This document shows positions 52,266 to 60,704 of a stretch of DNA of 64,000 nucleotides, one piece after another. The translations under genes and the position numbers were made by a program. This stretch comes from CALBPI01 sp039027435 (GTDB lineage Bacteria > Pseudomonadota > Gammaproteobacteria > Steroidobacterales > Woeseiaceae): NCBI GenBank assembly GCA_039027435.1, contig JBCCKF010000003.1:186001-250000 (forward strand). The letters run 5' to 3'. The notes beneath the pieces are model-generated. The model did no database searches and was not told the DNA's origin. It saw only the letters and a list, made by a program, of their open reading frames with translations. The stretch's first letter is position 1; the number at the start of each line of letters is the position of its first letter.

Positions 52266-53200
52266 TCTGCCTGTTTTGCCGCCTTGGCGGCAGCTTTGGC
52301 GGCTTTCTTGGCAGCCTTCTTCTCCGCCTTTGCCTGGCGCTTCTGCAGTGTCTTTTCGCTCGGTGGATCGACAGCCTCACGAACGGCTTTGATCACGTTC
52401 ACCTCACCAGTCGCGAGGAGCTCATCAAAGCGACCACGACAGATGCTCCAGGTGGCGCCGATCACAGCGAGATTGATGCCGAGCATCAGCGCACTAATAC
52501 TGATGGTATCGGAGAAATCGCCGAGCCAGTCAGGCAGCTGAATTCCGAAAATTGCGTCGAGCAAGGCGCCAAGAATCCTCTGTACGATCTCAATTTCGAG
52601 CAGTACGTTTTCGAAGAACCAGAGTGTGATTTTCAAGAGGAATACCAGTACCGCGAGCTCGGTGAGCGCCTGGAACCAGTTCTTGCTATAGCAAAGTGCC
52701 GCCGCAGCAAGTGTCACCACGGCTGCTTGCGACGTGGCGTGTGCAATCAACAGCATGAGGCTGGCTGCGGCACTCCACCAGGGGCCTTCCGCAATGATGG
52801 CGACCTCGCCATCAACTAAACCCGAGACTAACGCGATCATGCTGAGCAAGATGACCGCAGGAATCAGGGTTGCAGCAATCCACGGAAAATCATCGGCACC
52901 GGCAAGCTCTGTTCGAAACAGATATCGCCGAATCGGTAATGCCAAAAAGACCGCAATCAACACCACTGGCCAGCTGATGGCACTCAAGAGACCATTCTCG
53001 CTTTCGGCAAAGTAAAGGTTGCCGGCAACGCCCAGTGCCAGACCGGCAGCGGTCAGCCCCGCCAGCGTGATGAAGGGGCGGGCACCCAGCATCGCCGGGA
53101 GGTTGTCATCATCGCGGCTTTGGTTGAATGCCGCATTGAGCGCGGGCCCCATATCAGCGAACCCATCACGAGCGGTCCTGAAGAGATGGACGAGCTTCAT
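52259..53200 (-). CDS. Unknown multi-pass membrane protein with Ala/Lys-rich tail
   Basis: A 313-residue protein I do not recognise. It begins MKLVHLFRTARDGFADMGPALN, has about six hydrophobic segments between residues 40 and 260 (for example FITLAGLTAAGLALGVAGNLY and WPVVLIAVFLALPI), and ends in a highly repetitive basic tail of roughly 30 residues made of Ala and Lys (KAEKKAAKKAAKAAAKAAK). Such tails are seen on proteins that touch nucleic acid or acidic lipids, but chance low complexity is possible. Its ATG overlaps the oxyR stop by four bases, so it is coupled to oxyR. The longer upstream frame was rejected. Confidence 0.65.
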   Translation of the reverse strand: MKLVHLFRTARDGFADMGPALNAAFNQSRDDDNLPAMLGARPFITLAGLTAAGLALGVAGNLYFAESENGLLSAISWPVVLIAVFLALPIRRYLFRTELAGADDFPWIAATLIPAVILLSMIALVSGLVDGEVAIIAEGPWWSAAASLMLLIAHATSQAAVVTLAAAALCYSKNWFQALTELAVLVFLLKITLWFFENVLLEIEIVQRILGALLDAIFGIQLPDWLGDFSDTISISALMLGINLAVIGATWSICRGRFDELLATGEVNVIKAVREAVDPPSEKTLQKRQAKAEKKAAKKAAKAAAKAAKQADQ

Positions 53201-54117
53201 GCGTGTTGGCAGTGACCAGGGAAGTCTGCCGAGACCTCTCGAATTGTGTCGCAGACGGATCTGAGCAATGCCGCTCTCGGGTGGCTCGATCGCCACACGC
53301 CAACAATGGTTCGACTCGGCGCCGGCGCGTTGAAAGGGAGCGATACCAGGCCATCGTCATCGCGAATCGCCAGTTCCGGTAACAGCGTTACGCCAGCGCC
53401 ACCGGCAACCATCTGCCGGAGTGTCTCGAGGCTGGTAGCGCGAAACTCGTCCTCGTTAACACCGCCCGCAAGACTGCAGACTTCCAGAGCCTGATCGCGC
53501 AGGCAATGACCGTCCTCGAGCAACAGGAAGTGCTCATCGGCAATATCGCTCTCAGCAACGGATTCACGGCTGGCGAGCGCGTGCTGCGGGTCTACGGCCA
53601 GTCGGAACGGTTCCTTGAAAAGCTCGGCTGAATCGCAGCCCTGCAGATTCAGCGGTAGTGCGAGCACACCGAGGTCCACATCGCCGGCATGAATCTCCGC
53701 CATCAGGTGATCGGTCTGCAACTCAAGGTATAGGCACTTCAAGCGATCGAACCGCGATTTGATGTCCGGCGCGATACAGGGCAGCAGATAGGGCGCGAGT
53801 GTCGGGATGAGCGCCACCTTGATGCGACCGGCCTCAGGGTCCTGATGCACCTGAGCCAGCTCGTTGATGCTATGCGCTTCGGCGAGCAGCCCCCGTGCGC
53901 GACTCGCGATTGCCTCGCCGGTCTCGGTCAGCTGAATTCCCTTGCTATGGCGCTCGACCAGCGTGACACCCAGCTGCTCTTCGAGCTTCTTGATCTGGGT
54001 GCTGAGCGTCGGCTGGGTGACAAAGCATGCTTCGGCCGCCCTGCCAAAATGACGGTGCTCATCCAACGCCACGAGATAACTCAACATGCGCAGGTTGAAA
54101 TGCAGGTTTGCGCTCAT
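53197..54117 (-). CDS. oxyR: OxyR hydrogen peroxide-sensing regulator
   Basis: LysR-type activator of peroxide defence, 306 residues. The N-terminal helix-turn-helix (RHFGRAAEACFVTQPTLSTQIKKLE) is followed by a regulatory domain with LLLEDGHCLRDQALEVC, which holds both redox cysteines of OxyR (equivalent to Cys199 and Cys208 of E. coli), then FRATSLETLRQMVAGGAGVTLLPE. These are diagnostic. Its ATG overlaps the photolyase stop by four bases, and a membrane protein gene overlaps its own stop in the same way. No katG, ahpC or dps is in the window. Confidence 0.94.
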   Translation of the reverse strand: MSANLHFNLRMLSYLVALDEHRHFGRAAEACFVTQPTLSTQIKKLEEQLGVTLVERHSKGIQLTETGEAIASRARGLLAEAHSINELAQVHQDPEAGRIKVALIPTLAPYLLPCIAPDIKSRFDRLKCLYLELQTDHLMAEIHAGDVDLGVLALPLNLQGCDSAELFKEPFRLAVDPQHALASRESVAESDIADEHFLLLEDGHCLRDQALEVCSLAGGVNEDEFRATSLETLRQMVAGGAGVTLLPELAIRDDDGLVSLPFNAPAPSRTIVGVWRSSHPRAALLRSVCDTIREVSADFPGHCQHA

Positions 54118-55553
54118 GAAACTTCCTTTAGTGCCTTGAACGCGGACAGCGCCGATTCGCGGCTGGTCTTCAGATCAGCGATCGGTGCAGCATAGTCGCG
54201 CTCGAGATCAAATCCGAGTCGCTGCGCCTCTTTTTCCGGCAACGTCCATGGTGCATGGACATACTTCTTCGGAAGATTCGCAACCTCGGGCACCCATTTG
54301 CGAACGTAGTTGCCCTCCGGGTCGAAGCGCTCTCCCTGCGAAACCGGGTTGAAGATACGGAAATAAGGTGCAGCATCCACACCGCATCCCGCCGACCACT
54401 GCCAGCCGAGTGTGTTGGCGGGTAAATCCGCATCCACAAGGGTGTCCCAAAACCAGCGAGCACCGTGCAGCCAATGCGTGCGGATATTCTTGACGAGAAA
54501 CGATGCCACGATCATGCGCACACGATTGTGCATCCAGCCGGTTTGCCAAAGCTGACGCATACCCGCATCCACGATCGGAACGCCGGTCTGTCCTTTCTGC
54601 CAGGCCCTGAGCTGTAGCGTGTCCTCGCGCCATTCGAAGTGGCGGAATTTGGGATTCATCGGCTGGTCGGTGGTGTCGGGGAAATGGAACAGCGCATAGT
54701 GCGAGAACTCGCGCCAACCAAGCTCACTCAGATAGATCTCACGTCCGTCGCTTTCGGGCGTCTGCGAGTTAATGATCTGCCACAACCGGCGGATAGAGAT
54801 CTCTCCGAAATGCAGATGGGGTGAGAGCCGTGATACTCCCGCTACGCCCGGCAGGTTTCTCGCCTCGTCGTAATTACTGGCGGCATCGATAGCAAACTTC
54901 TTCGCTTGTGCGTAAGCGGCGTCCTCGCCGGGTTGCCACGCGGCTTCGATGCCTTTATCCCAACGAATGTCAGGCAACAACTCCAGTGACTGAAGCGTTT
55001 CGGAATGCAATTCGGTCGTTGGCGGAGATAGCGTCTCTGGCGGGTCTTGCGGCTCTGCCTTGGCTGCCATCGGTTTCGCCGCGCGCCAGTAGGGGGTGAA
55101 CACTTTGTAAGGTGTGCCTGTCTTGGTCATCACTGTCCACGGCTCAGTGAGCAAGCTGCCATTGTGGGAGCACACAGTGAGGCCGTCCGCTTCGAGTGCT
55201 TGCTTGACCGCTGTGTCGCGCTCTCGCGTCCAAGGCTCATAGAGCCGGTTCCAGTGCACCTCACTTGCGCCTGACTCTCGAACCAGTGCGTGCAAGACCT
55301 CGAGTGCATCGCCGCGTCGAATCACAAGCGACGACCCTTTGGCCGCGAGCGCTTCTTTCAGCGATGCGAGGCTATGGTGCAACCACCAGTTGCTCGCTGC
55401 TCCGGGCGCCCATTCGCTCTGCGCTTCCCGATCGTCGATGTAGACCGGCAAAACGTGTTCACAGTTTGCGACCGCAGCCAGGAGCGCGGGATGGTCATCC
55501 AACCGCAAATCGCGCCGGAACCAAACGAGCGCCGTTCTAGGTGTCATACTCAT
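54114..55553 (-). CDS. phrB: Deoxyribodipyrimidine photolyase
   Basis: Light-driven repair of pyrimidine dimers. The 479-residue product has the N-terminal antenna domain (ALVWFRRDLRLDDHPAL) and the FAD domain with GWREFSHYALFHFP, DAGMRQLWQTGWMHNRVRMIVASF and the tail W(Q)WSAGCGVDAAPYFRIFNP, including the Trp residues of the electron-transfer chain and the CPD-type Asn and Met positions. Three nearby ATGs (55559, 55553, 55547) compete; 55553 is an arbitrary middle choice. It heads the phr-oxyR-membrane protein operon and is divergent from the cysteine-cluster gene by under 40 bases. Confidence 0.94.
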   Translation of the reverse strand: MSMTPRTALVWFRRDLRLDDHPALLAAVANCEHVLPVYIDDREAQSEWAPGAASNWWLHHSLASLKEALAAKGSSLVIRRGDALEVLHALVRESGASEVHWNRLYEPWTRERDTAVKQALEADGLTVCSHNGSLLTEPWTVMTKTGTPYKVFTPYWRAAKPMAAKAEPQDPPETLSPPTTELHSETLQSLELLPDIRWDKGIEAAWQPGEDAAYAQAKKFAIDAASNYDEARNLPGVAGVSRLSPHLHFGEISIRRLWQIINSQTPESDGREIYLSELGWREFSHYALFHFPDTTDQPMNPKFRHFEWREDTLQLRAWQKGQTGVPIVDAGMRQLWQTGWMHNRVRMIVASFLVKNIRTHWLHGARWFWDTLVDADLPANTLGWQWSAGCGVDAAPYFRIFNPVSQGERFDPEGNYVRKWVPEVANLPKKYVHAPWTLPEKEAQRLGFDLERDYAAPIADLKTSRESALSAFKALKEVS

Positions 55554-55590
55554 CCGCATATTGTAGCGCGGACCATGGGAGTCGCTGCGC

Positions 55591-56082
55591 ATGAACAACA
55601 GCGAGACACCGTTCTGGGAGCACAAATCGCTCGGTGAGATGAATGCGGAGGAGTGGGAGTCGCTGTGCGACGGCTGCGGCTTGTGCTGTTTGCACAAGTT
55701 CGAAGACGATTCGGATGGCGAGGTCTACTATGCCGACGTTGCTTGTCACTTATTGGACCTCGGAACCTGTCGCTGCACGGACTATCCCAACCGACGCGCG
55801 CGGGTGCCCGACTGTGTCCAGCTTTCCGCCGAGAGCGTCAGCAGCTTATCGTGGCTGCCCTATTCCTGTGCGTACCGACGCCTTGAGGAGGGGCGCGGAC
55901 TTGCCGCATGGCATCCATTGATTTCCGGCACTCGCGATTCGGTAGTCGCTGCAGGGATCAGCGCTGGCCTGTTCGCGCGCGCTGGCGATGCCAGTCGACC
56001 GCCGCACCCCGATGACGTCAGGCTTACGCAGTGGCAAACTCACAACCCGATAGATATCGAGGACGATGCCACGGATGAATAA
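55591..56082 (+). CDS. YcgN family cysteine cluster protein
   Basis: A 163-residue protein of the UPF0260/YcgN family. Clustered cysteines (CDGCGLCC at the start, then CHLLDLGTCRC, DC and SC) suggest an Fe-S or zinc site; the exact cofactor is not established. SWLPYSCAYRRLEEGRGLAAWHPLISG is typical of the family. It overlaps the nitroreductase gene by 17 bases. Confidence 0.9.
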   Translation: MNNSETPFWEHKSLGEMNAEEWESLCDGCGLCCLHKFEDDSDGEVYYADVACHLLDLGTCRCTDYPNRRARVPDCVQLSAESVSSLSWLPYSCAYRRLEEGRGLAAWHPLISGTRDSVVAAGISAGLFARAGDASRPPHPDDVRLTQWQTHNPIDIEDDATDE

Positions 56083-56746
56083 GCCCGCTTTCCAACCACT
56101 GGACCAATACCTTCGATTGTCTCCCGATGCGATGGTCGAGCGCTCTGCCGAGCTGTTCGAGGATCTCAATCGCCGCCGCACCGTGCGAGATTTTTCAAGC
56201 GAACCTGTGCCGCGCGCTGTTATCGAGAACTGCCTGAAGGTCGCGAATACAGCACCGAGCGGCGCAAACATGCAGCCCTGGCATTTCTCGGTCATCTCGG
56301 ACCCCGCGGTGAAGGCGCGAGTGCGCGAAGCGGCCGAGGCGGAGGAGCGAGAGTTCTATGAGCATCGCGCCTCGGACGAATGGTTGGATGCGCTTCAAAA
56401 ATTCGGCACGAATGCAGAGAAGCCGTTTCTTGAGACCGCGCCCTATCTGATCAGCATTTTCATGCAGAAGTTTGCGATTGATGAGGCGGGCAACAAAACC
56501 AAGCATTACTACCCACAGGAATCGGTGGGTCTTGCGACTGGGATGTTGATAGCCGCCCTGCACCAGTGCGGACTGGCCTCGCTGACACACACGCCGAGCC
56601 CGATGGGCTTCTTGAACGAGATCTGCGGGCGGCCGAAGCACGAACGTGCGTATTTGCTGCTTGTGGTCGGTTATCCGGCTTCAGATGCCGAGGTACCTGT
56701 GATTTCGCGCAAGGCACTTACGGAATTCACGACATTTATCGAATAG
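56066..56746 (+). CDS. Nitroreductase family protein, iodotyrosine deiodinase-like
   Basis: FMN-dependent oxidoreductase of 226 residues. FMN-contact blocks are RRRTVRDFSSEPVP and APSGANMQPWHFSVI. The central lid with EFYEHRASDEWLDAL and the C-terminal HQCGLASLTHTPSPMGFLNEICGRP resemble iodotyrosine deiodinase-type (IYD) nitroreductases, which remove halogens from tyrosine, more than NfsA/NfsB. True substrate is unknown. It overlaps the preceding cysteine-cluster gene. Confidence 0.85.
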   Translation: MPRMNKPAFQPLDQYLRLSPDAMVERSAELFEDLNRRRTVRDFSSEPVPRAVIENCLKVANTAPSGANMQPWHFSVISDPAVKARVREAAEAEEREFYEHRASDEWLDALQKFGTNAEKPFLETAPYLISIFMQKFAIDEAGNKTKHYYPQESVGLATGMLIAALHQCGLASLTHTPSPMGFLNEICGRPKHERAYLLLVVGYPASDAEVPVISRKALTEFTTFIE

Positions 56747-56828
56747 CGAGCCCTGGTTAGCTGTTTTTCTGTCTGCTTTACGGCATGCTTCGCCGTGGGA
56801 CCTATTTAACTATTCCAAGGATTAATCT

Positions 56829-58589
56829 GTGAAAACACTGCGTTTTTCCGTGTTTGCACTCGTGCTGGGTGTAGCGACCGTTGCTTGCGGTGACGATGAG
56901 TCGGCGCCGGCAGCGTCCAGTGCCAAGATCAGTACGACATTACTCGAATATGTGCCTGGCGACACGCCTTATGTGTTTGCGGCACTGGAGCCGCAGCCCG
57001 CCGCGCTGCAGGAGAAGTTCGAGCCGATGCTCGAGATGGCGGTTGATCAGTATCACAACCTGTTTCTGCAGGCACGTACTGCGATGACCAAAGGTGGTGA
57101 CGAGTCCGCATCTGATGATCTGATCAATGTGCTTGATGTGCTGATTGAAGAAACGGAAGACGGCGACCTCGCCGGTCTCGGATTCGACTCCAAGAAAGAT
57201 GTGCCGGTGATCTACGGCCACGGCTTGCTTCCCGTCGTTCGGATGACGATTTCTGATCCGGACGCTTGGGCCAGCACCTACTCCCGATTGACCGCCGATC
57301 TAGAGAACGCACCGACGACCATCACGGTCGATGGGCTGGATATCGACGTGTTCGGTGGCGAAGCACCCGCCCAGATTTTCGTTGCGCAGCAGGATGGTAC
57401 GGTCGCGTTGTCGTTCGGACCGGCTGATCTGGAGCCTGCGGTGATCGGCGAGTTGATGGGCGCGACCAAGCCGGCTGAATCCATTGTCGATTCGGGAGCG
57501 CTTGCTGCTGTTTCGGAGCGCTATGGGTTCACGCCGCAGATGCAGGGATTCGTCGATTTCACTAAGGTTTTCGGCATGCTGCAGGCGAGTGGCAACCCGA
57601 TTAATGACGCTTTGTTCGGCCTGGCGCCGACGCTGCCGCTTGAGCTGGATGAGGTCTGCAGTCAGGAGATGACGGGTATTGTGCAGATCATGCCGCGGAT
57701 GGTGGTCGGTGCAACGCGTATAGACGAAGAGGCTACCGACACGCTTTTGGTGCTTGAAATGCGCGAAGACGTAGCGGCGGCACTTCAGCCGATTGCGGGC
57801 AAGATGGCAGGCCTCTCCGCCAGCACGGATGCCGCGCTTAAGTTGGGCGGCGCGATTAATCTGCTCGGACTACGCGAGTGGGTGGAGACCTCACTTGGCG
57901 CAGCGGCCGAATCGCCTTTCGAATGCGAGCAGCTCGTCCCGCTCAATGAGATGGTGGTTCAGGCAGTTGAGGCGACGCAGCAGCCCTTGCCGCCGATTGC
58001 CTACAACCTGCAGGGATACAGCATCGAGATCGGTAGCTTCGAGGGTATGGAGGGTATTGCGCAGCAGCAGATGCCGGAAAACCTCGAATTGGATGTAACG
58101 CTTGGATTCAAGAATGTGCAGGGCTTGTTGATGATGGGTCAGATGATGGCACCGCAACTGGCCGAGTTGGCGCTCGAACCCAACGGTGAAGCCGTTCCGA
58201 TCCCCGACGGTCTGACCGGCCCGATTCCTCTAGAGGGATTCATGGCGATGACCGATGATTTGATCTCTGTGAGTATTGGTGAAGATGCAGAGTCACGCTC
58301 GGAAGCGCGCGCGACAGCAACGATCGACGGAGAGTCGCCTGTGCTCACGCGCATGGACTTCGACGCTGGTGCGTACTTCAACTTCATTGCTGAGATGTCA
58401 GAGAGTGCGATGGGCCCGATGATGGAGTCAGATTCGCTTCCCGAGGACCAGCGCAAGATGCTGGAGAGCCAGCAAGAGAACATGCGTGCGATGGCAGAGG
58501 CCTACGAAGCGGTCCTCGACAGGGTGAGCTTTGAGGTGGTTTTGACCGAACGTGGTCTGGAGATGCCGGCTAGGGCTACCTTCAAATAG
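56829..58589 (+). CDS. Methionine-rich lipoprotein of unknown function
   Basis: A 586-residue predicted lipoprotein: signal MKTLRFSVFALVLGVATVAC with lipid Cys20, then an Asp/Ser/Ala linker. The mature part looks like two repeats of a beta-alpha layout (blocks starting EYVPGDTPYVFAALEP and later LRMTISDP/DLDIDVFGG types), reminiscent of DUF3352-like proteins, but I cannot confirm the family. It is acidic and rich in Met, mainly in the last third (for example GLLMMGQMMAPQL and SESAMGPMMESDS), a feature of some copper-binding or oxidation-buffering proteins. The start is GTG with AAGGA upstream, and a strong terminator follows, so it is a single-gene unit. Confidence 0.7.
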   Translation: MKTLRFSVFALVLGVATVACGDDESAPAASSAKISTTLLEYVPGDTPYVFAALEPQPAALQEKFEPMLEMAVDQYHNLFLQARTAMTKGGDESASDDLINVLDVLIEETEDGDLAGLGFDSKKDVPVIYGHGLLPVVRMTISDPDAWASTYSRLTADLENAPTTITVDGLDIDVFGGEAPAQIFVAQQDGTVALSFGPADLEPAVIGELMGATKPAESIVDSGALAAVSERYGFTPQMQGFVDFTKVFGMLQASGNPINDALFGLAPTLPLELDEVCSQEMTGIVQIMPRMVVGATRIDEEATDTLLVLEMREDVAAALQPIAGKMAGLSASTDAALKLGGAINLLGLREWVETSLGAAAESPFECEQLVPLNEMVVQAVEATQQPLPPIAYNLQGYSIEIGSFEGMEGIAQQQMPENLELDVTLGFKNVQGLLMMGQMMAPQLAELALEPNGEAVPIPDGLTGPIPLEGFMAMTDDLISVSIGEDAESRSEARATATIDGESPVLTRMDFDAGAYFNFIAEMSESAMGPMMESDSLPEDQRKMLESQQENMRAMAEAYEAVLDRVSFEVVLTERGLEMPARATFK

Positions 58590-58617
58590 GTTCGGACACC
58601 GAACGCATTTTTGCGAT

Positions 58618-58647
58618 GGGGAGCGACCAAGGTCGCTCCCCTTTTTT
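58618..58647 (+). terminator. Terminator after the methionine-rich lipoprotein gene
   Basis: GGGGAGCGACC (58618-58628) and GGTCGCTCCCC (58631-58641) form an 11-base perfect inverted repeat and are followed by six T residues (58642-58647). It overlaps the stop codon of the converging nnrU-like gene by two bases. Confidence 0.9.
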
Positions 58648-59218
58648 ATCCGAACGGCGCGACGCCGATGAGCGCTCGGTGCAGATAGGCAACAAACGCG
58701 CCGTACAACGCGAGACCGCCGATCACAGCGAATGCATCGTTCACTCCGAGTTTCGGCAGCGTAAGATGCTGCCTCGGTTTGCGACGCTTAAGAGAAATGC
58801 GGTCAGCGACTGCCCACGCCAGGAACCCACCGAAGAGCAGAACGTCGGCGAGCATGCCGTTCACCAGCAAGTGTGAGAAAGCCCAGATTTTGGTGGCCAA
58901 GAGCATCGGGTGCTTGACCGCCTGACTGATGCGCCCGGGCAGGTATGCGGCGAGTAAGAAAACGAAGACCGGCAGCATGAGCACAGCGTTGACGTGGCTC
59001 AGCCAGCGCGGCGGTTGCCACAGCAGGGTGGGTTCCATGCGGGCGGCACCGTAGCCTTTGATTAAAAGAACGAATCCAACGATGGCTACAATGCTGTAGA
59101 CGGCGCGCCAACTCAAAGGTCCGAGCTTGGCAGCCAGTGCGTCCCGGGTGTCGATCGCAAAGATGCTGATGCTGTGAATTCCGAGAAACAGGATCAGTCC
59201 AGCGATTAGCTGAGTCAT
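58646..59218 (-). CDS. NnrU family membrane protein
   Basis: A 190-residue protein with about five transmembrane helices and the NnrU signatures LGIHSISIFAIDTRDAL, LPGRISQAVKHPMLLATKIWAFSHLLVNG and FGGFLAWAVADRISLKRR. NnrU proteins were first linked to nitric oxide and nitrite metabolism and resemble isoprenoid isomerases of the Z-ISO type, which act in carotenoid synthesis. Its ATG overlaps the stop of the 2OG-oxygenase gene by four bases, so the two are coupled. Confidence 0.9.
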   Translation of the reverse strand: MTQLIAGLILFLGIHSISIFAIDTRDALAAKLGPLSWRAVYSIVAIVGFVLLIKGYGAARMEPTLLWQPPRWLSHVNAVLMLPVFVFLLAAYLPGRISQAVKHPMLLATKIWAFSHLLVNGMLADVLLFGGFLAWAVADRISLKRRKPRQHLTLPKLGVNDAFAVIGGLALYGAFVAYLHRALIGVAPFG

Positions 59219-60672
59219 GGATTACCTCTGCGCCCGTAGAGCAAAGTGATGTTGTAGCGGCGATCCTCAAAGCGATCGCCAAAATGAATACGATCTGTTT
59301 GATGAATCAGGTTTGAGTTGAAGATCGCCATGCGATTCTGGCGATGAGGGACTATGATCGGCGTGTTCAGGTCTTCGCCGAGATGCGCTTTCATGGCGTC
59401 TTCGTCGTTATTGAAGGTGTTGAAGTTCCACTCGAGTGGTGCCTGCCTTCTGAAGATGCGCAGGCCACCATGGTCCGGATCGAGGTTCGCCGAATCAGGC
59501 GCGATCCAAAAGTTGCAGTTCACCGCGGCGGCATCCGCGTGCATCCCAATGCCCGAAAGTGCAGGCCCATACTTGTAACCCCAGGCCTGAGTGAGTGGGT
59601 GGGCAGCAAAAATGCCCGGCAAAGCCTCGGCAAGCGCTTTAGCAATACCGATGGTCAGCGGGTTGCCGAACCCCTCCGTGAGGTAGGCTCCCAGGTAGTT
59701 CTGACGGACGTCATACCAAATCGTTGCGCTTCTGCAGAACTCGAGAACAGCATCCAGCGCTTCCTCAGTCAGCAGGTTGTCGACGACTACATGCTGCGGG
59801 TCACTATCGAAGTACTGTTGCTCAATCGCACTCCTATCGAGATCAGGATTGATCAATGGTCCATCCGGCAACACGACCTTGGGACTGAACAACGGACGAT
59901 TGTGATGGTCCGCCATCGTCTGCCAGTGTGACTTCCAGCCGTGTCGTGGATGGCGTACCGGGAAACTTGTCAGTTCGTCCTCATCGGCGATATCTTCCAG
60001 AACCGCTTCCAGGGCCTTGGGCAGGGCGTACAGGGACCCGGGCAGTCGTTCGGTTTTCGCAAGGTAGCGCAGTTGTTCGAGATCCATCCGAATCTTGAAG
60101 CGACTGGAAATTTGCTCATCTCTGGGCAGCTCTGGCGCATGTGCTGTCGGGGGCCCCGGTTGACCACGCTTGCGTGCAACGATTTCCACGATCTGATCGA
60201 TGGCCACATCGCTGTCAGCGGACAGCTCTATCATGCACAGGTTTGATCGTGCATCCAGGTGATTTGGGTTCCGTTCGATTGCGCGTTCATAACTGCGCGC
60301 TGCTTCAGCGGCGTTGCCTGATTGCTCCAGCAAGACACCCAGGTTGTAGTGCACTCGATCATTTTCCGGTTGCAGTTTTACCAGTGAACGCATCGCGTCG
60401 ACGGCTACTGGAAAATCCTGAGTGGCTTGTGCTGCTGGGGCGAGCAACGCCAGTGCTTCGAAACCGCTCGGATCCGCCGCCGCCGCGCGTGCAGCAAAAT
60501 GCTGCGCGATATCGGGTCTCTGGGATTGCAAGGCGATCTGCGCAAGGCCGCAAAGCGCTCGATAATGCGTCGGCTCGACATTGACGATTTCCTGCAGCAC
60601 GGTGGCCGCTTCCTGTGCCTGACCACGCTGCATCAACTGCCCCGCGCGCGCGAATTGTGCATCAGCATCCAC
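59215..60672 (-). CDS. TPR-containing 2OG-Fe(II) oxygenase
   Basis: A 485-residue two-part protein. Residues 1-160 hold about four tetratricopeptide repeats (for example YNLGVLLEQSGNAAEAARSYERAIERNPNHLDA). The C-terminal half is a 2-oxoglutarate/Fe(II) oxygenase with iron ligands His378 and Asp380 in GIGMHADAAAVN, distal His457 in NSNLIHQTDRI and the 2OG-binding Arg near 472 in FEDRRYNITLLYG. It is likely a hydroxylase acting on a protein or bound small molecule. GTG at 60672 is the chosen start. It lies between an FAD oxidase gene (32-base gap) and nnrU (4-base overlap). Confidence 0.85.
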   Translation of the reverse strand: MDADAQFARAGQLMQRGQAQEAATVLQEIVNVEPTHYRALCGLAQIALQSQRPDIAQHFAARAAAADPSGFEALALLAPAAQATQDFPVAVDAMRSLVKLQPENDRVHYNLGVLLEQSGNAAEAARSYERAIERNPNHLDARSNLCMIELSADSDVAIDQIVEIVARKRGQPGPPTAHAPELPRDEQISSRFKIRMDLEQLRYLAKTERLPGSLYALPKALEAVLEDIADEDELTSFPVRHPRHGWKSHWQTMADHHNRPLFSPKVVLPDGPLINPDLDRSAIEQQYFDSDPQHVVVDNLLTEEALDAVLEFCRSATIWYDVRQNYLGAYLTEGFGNPLTIGIAKALAEALPGIFAAHPLTQAWGYKYGPALSGIGMHADAAAVNCNFWIAPDSANLDPDHGGLRIFRRQAPLEWNFNTFNNDEDAMKAHLGEDLNTPIIVPHRQNRMAIFNSNLIHQTDRIHFGDRFEDRRYNITLLYGRRGNP

Positions 60673-60704
60673 GTTTTGGATTCTATCGCAGCGCGGCTCG
60701 ATGG

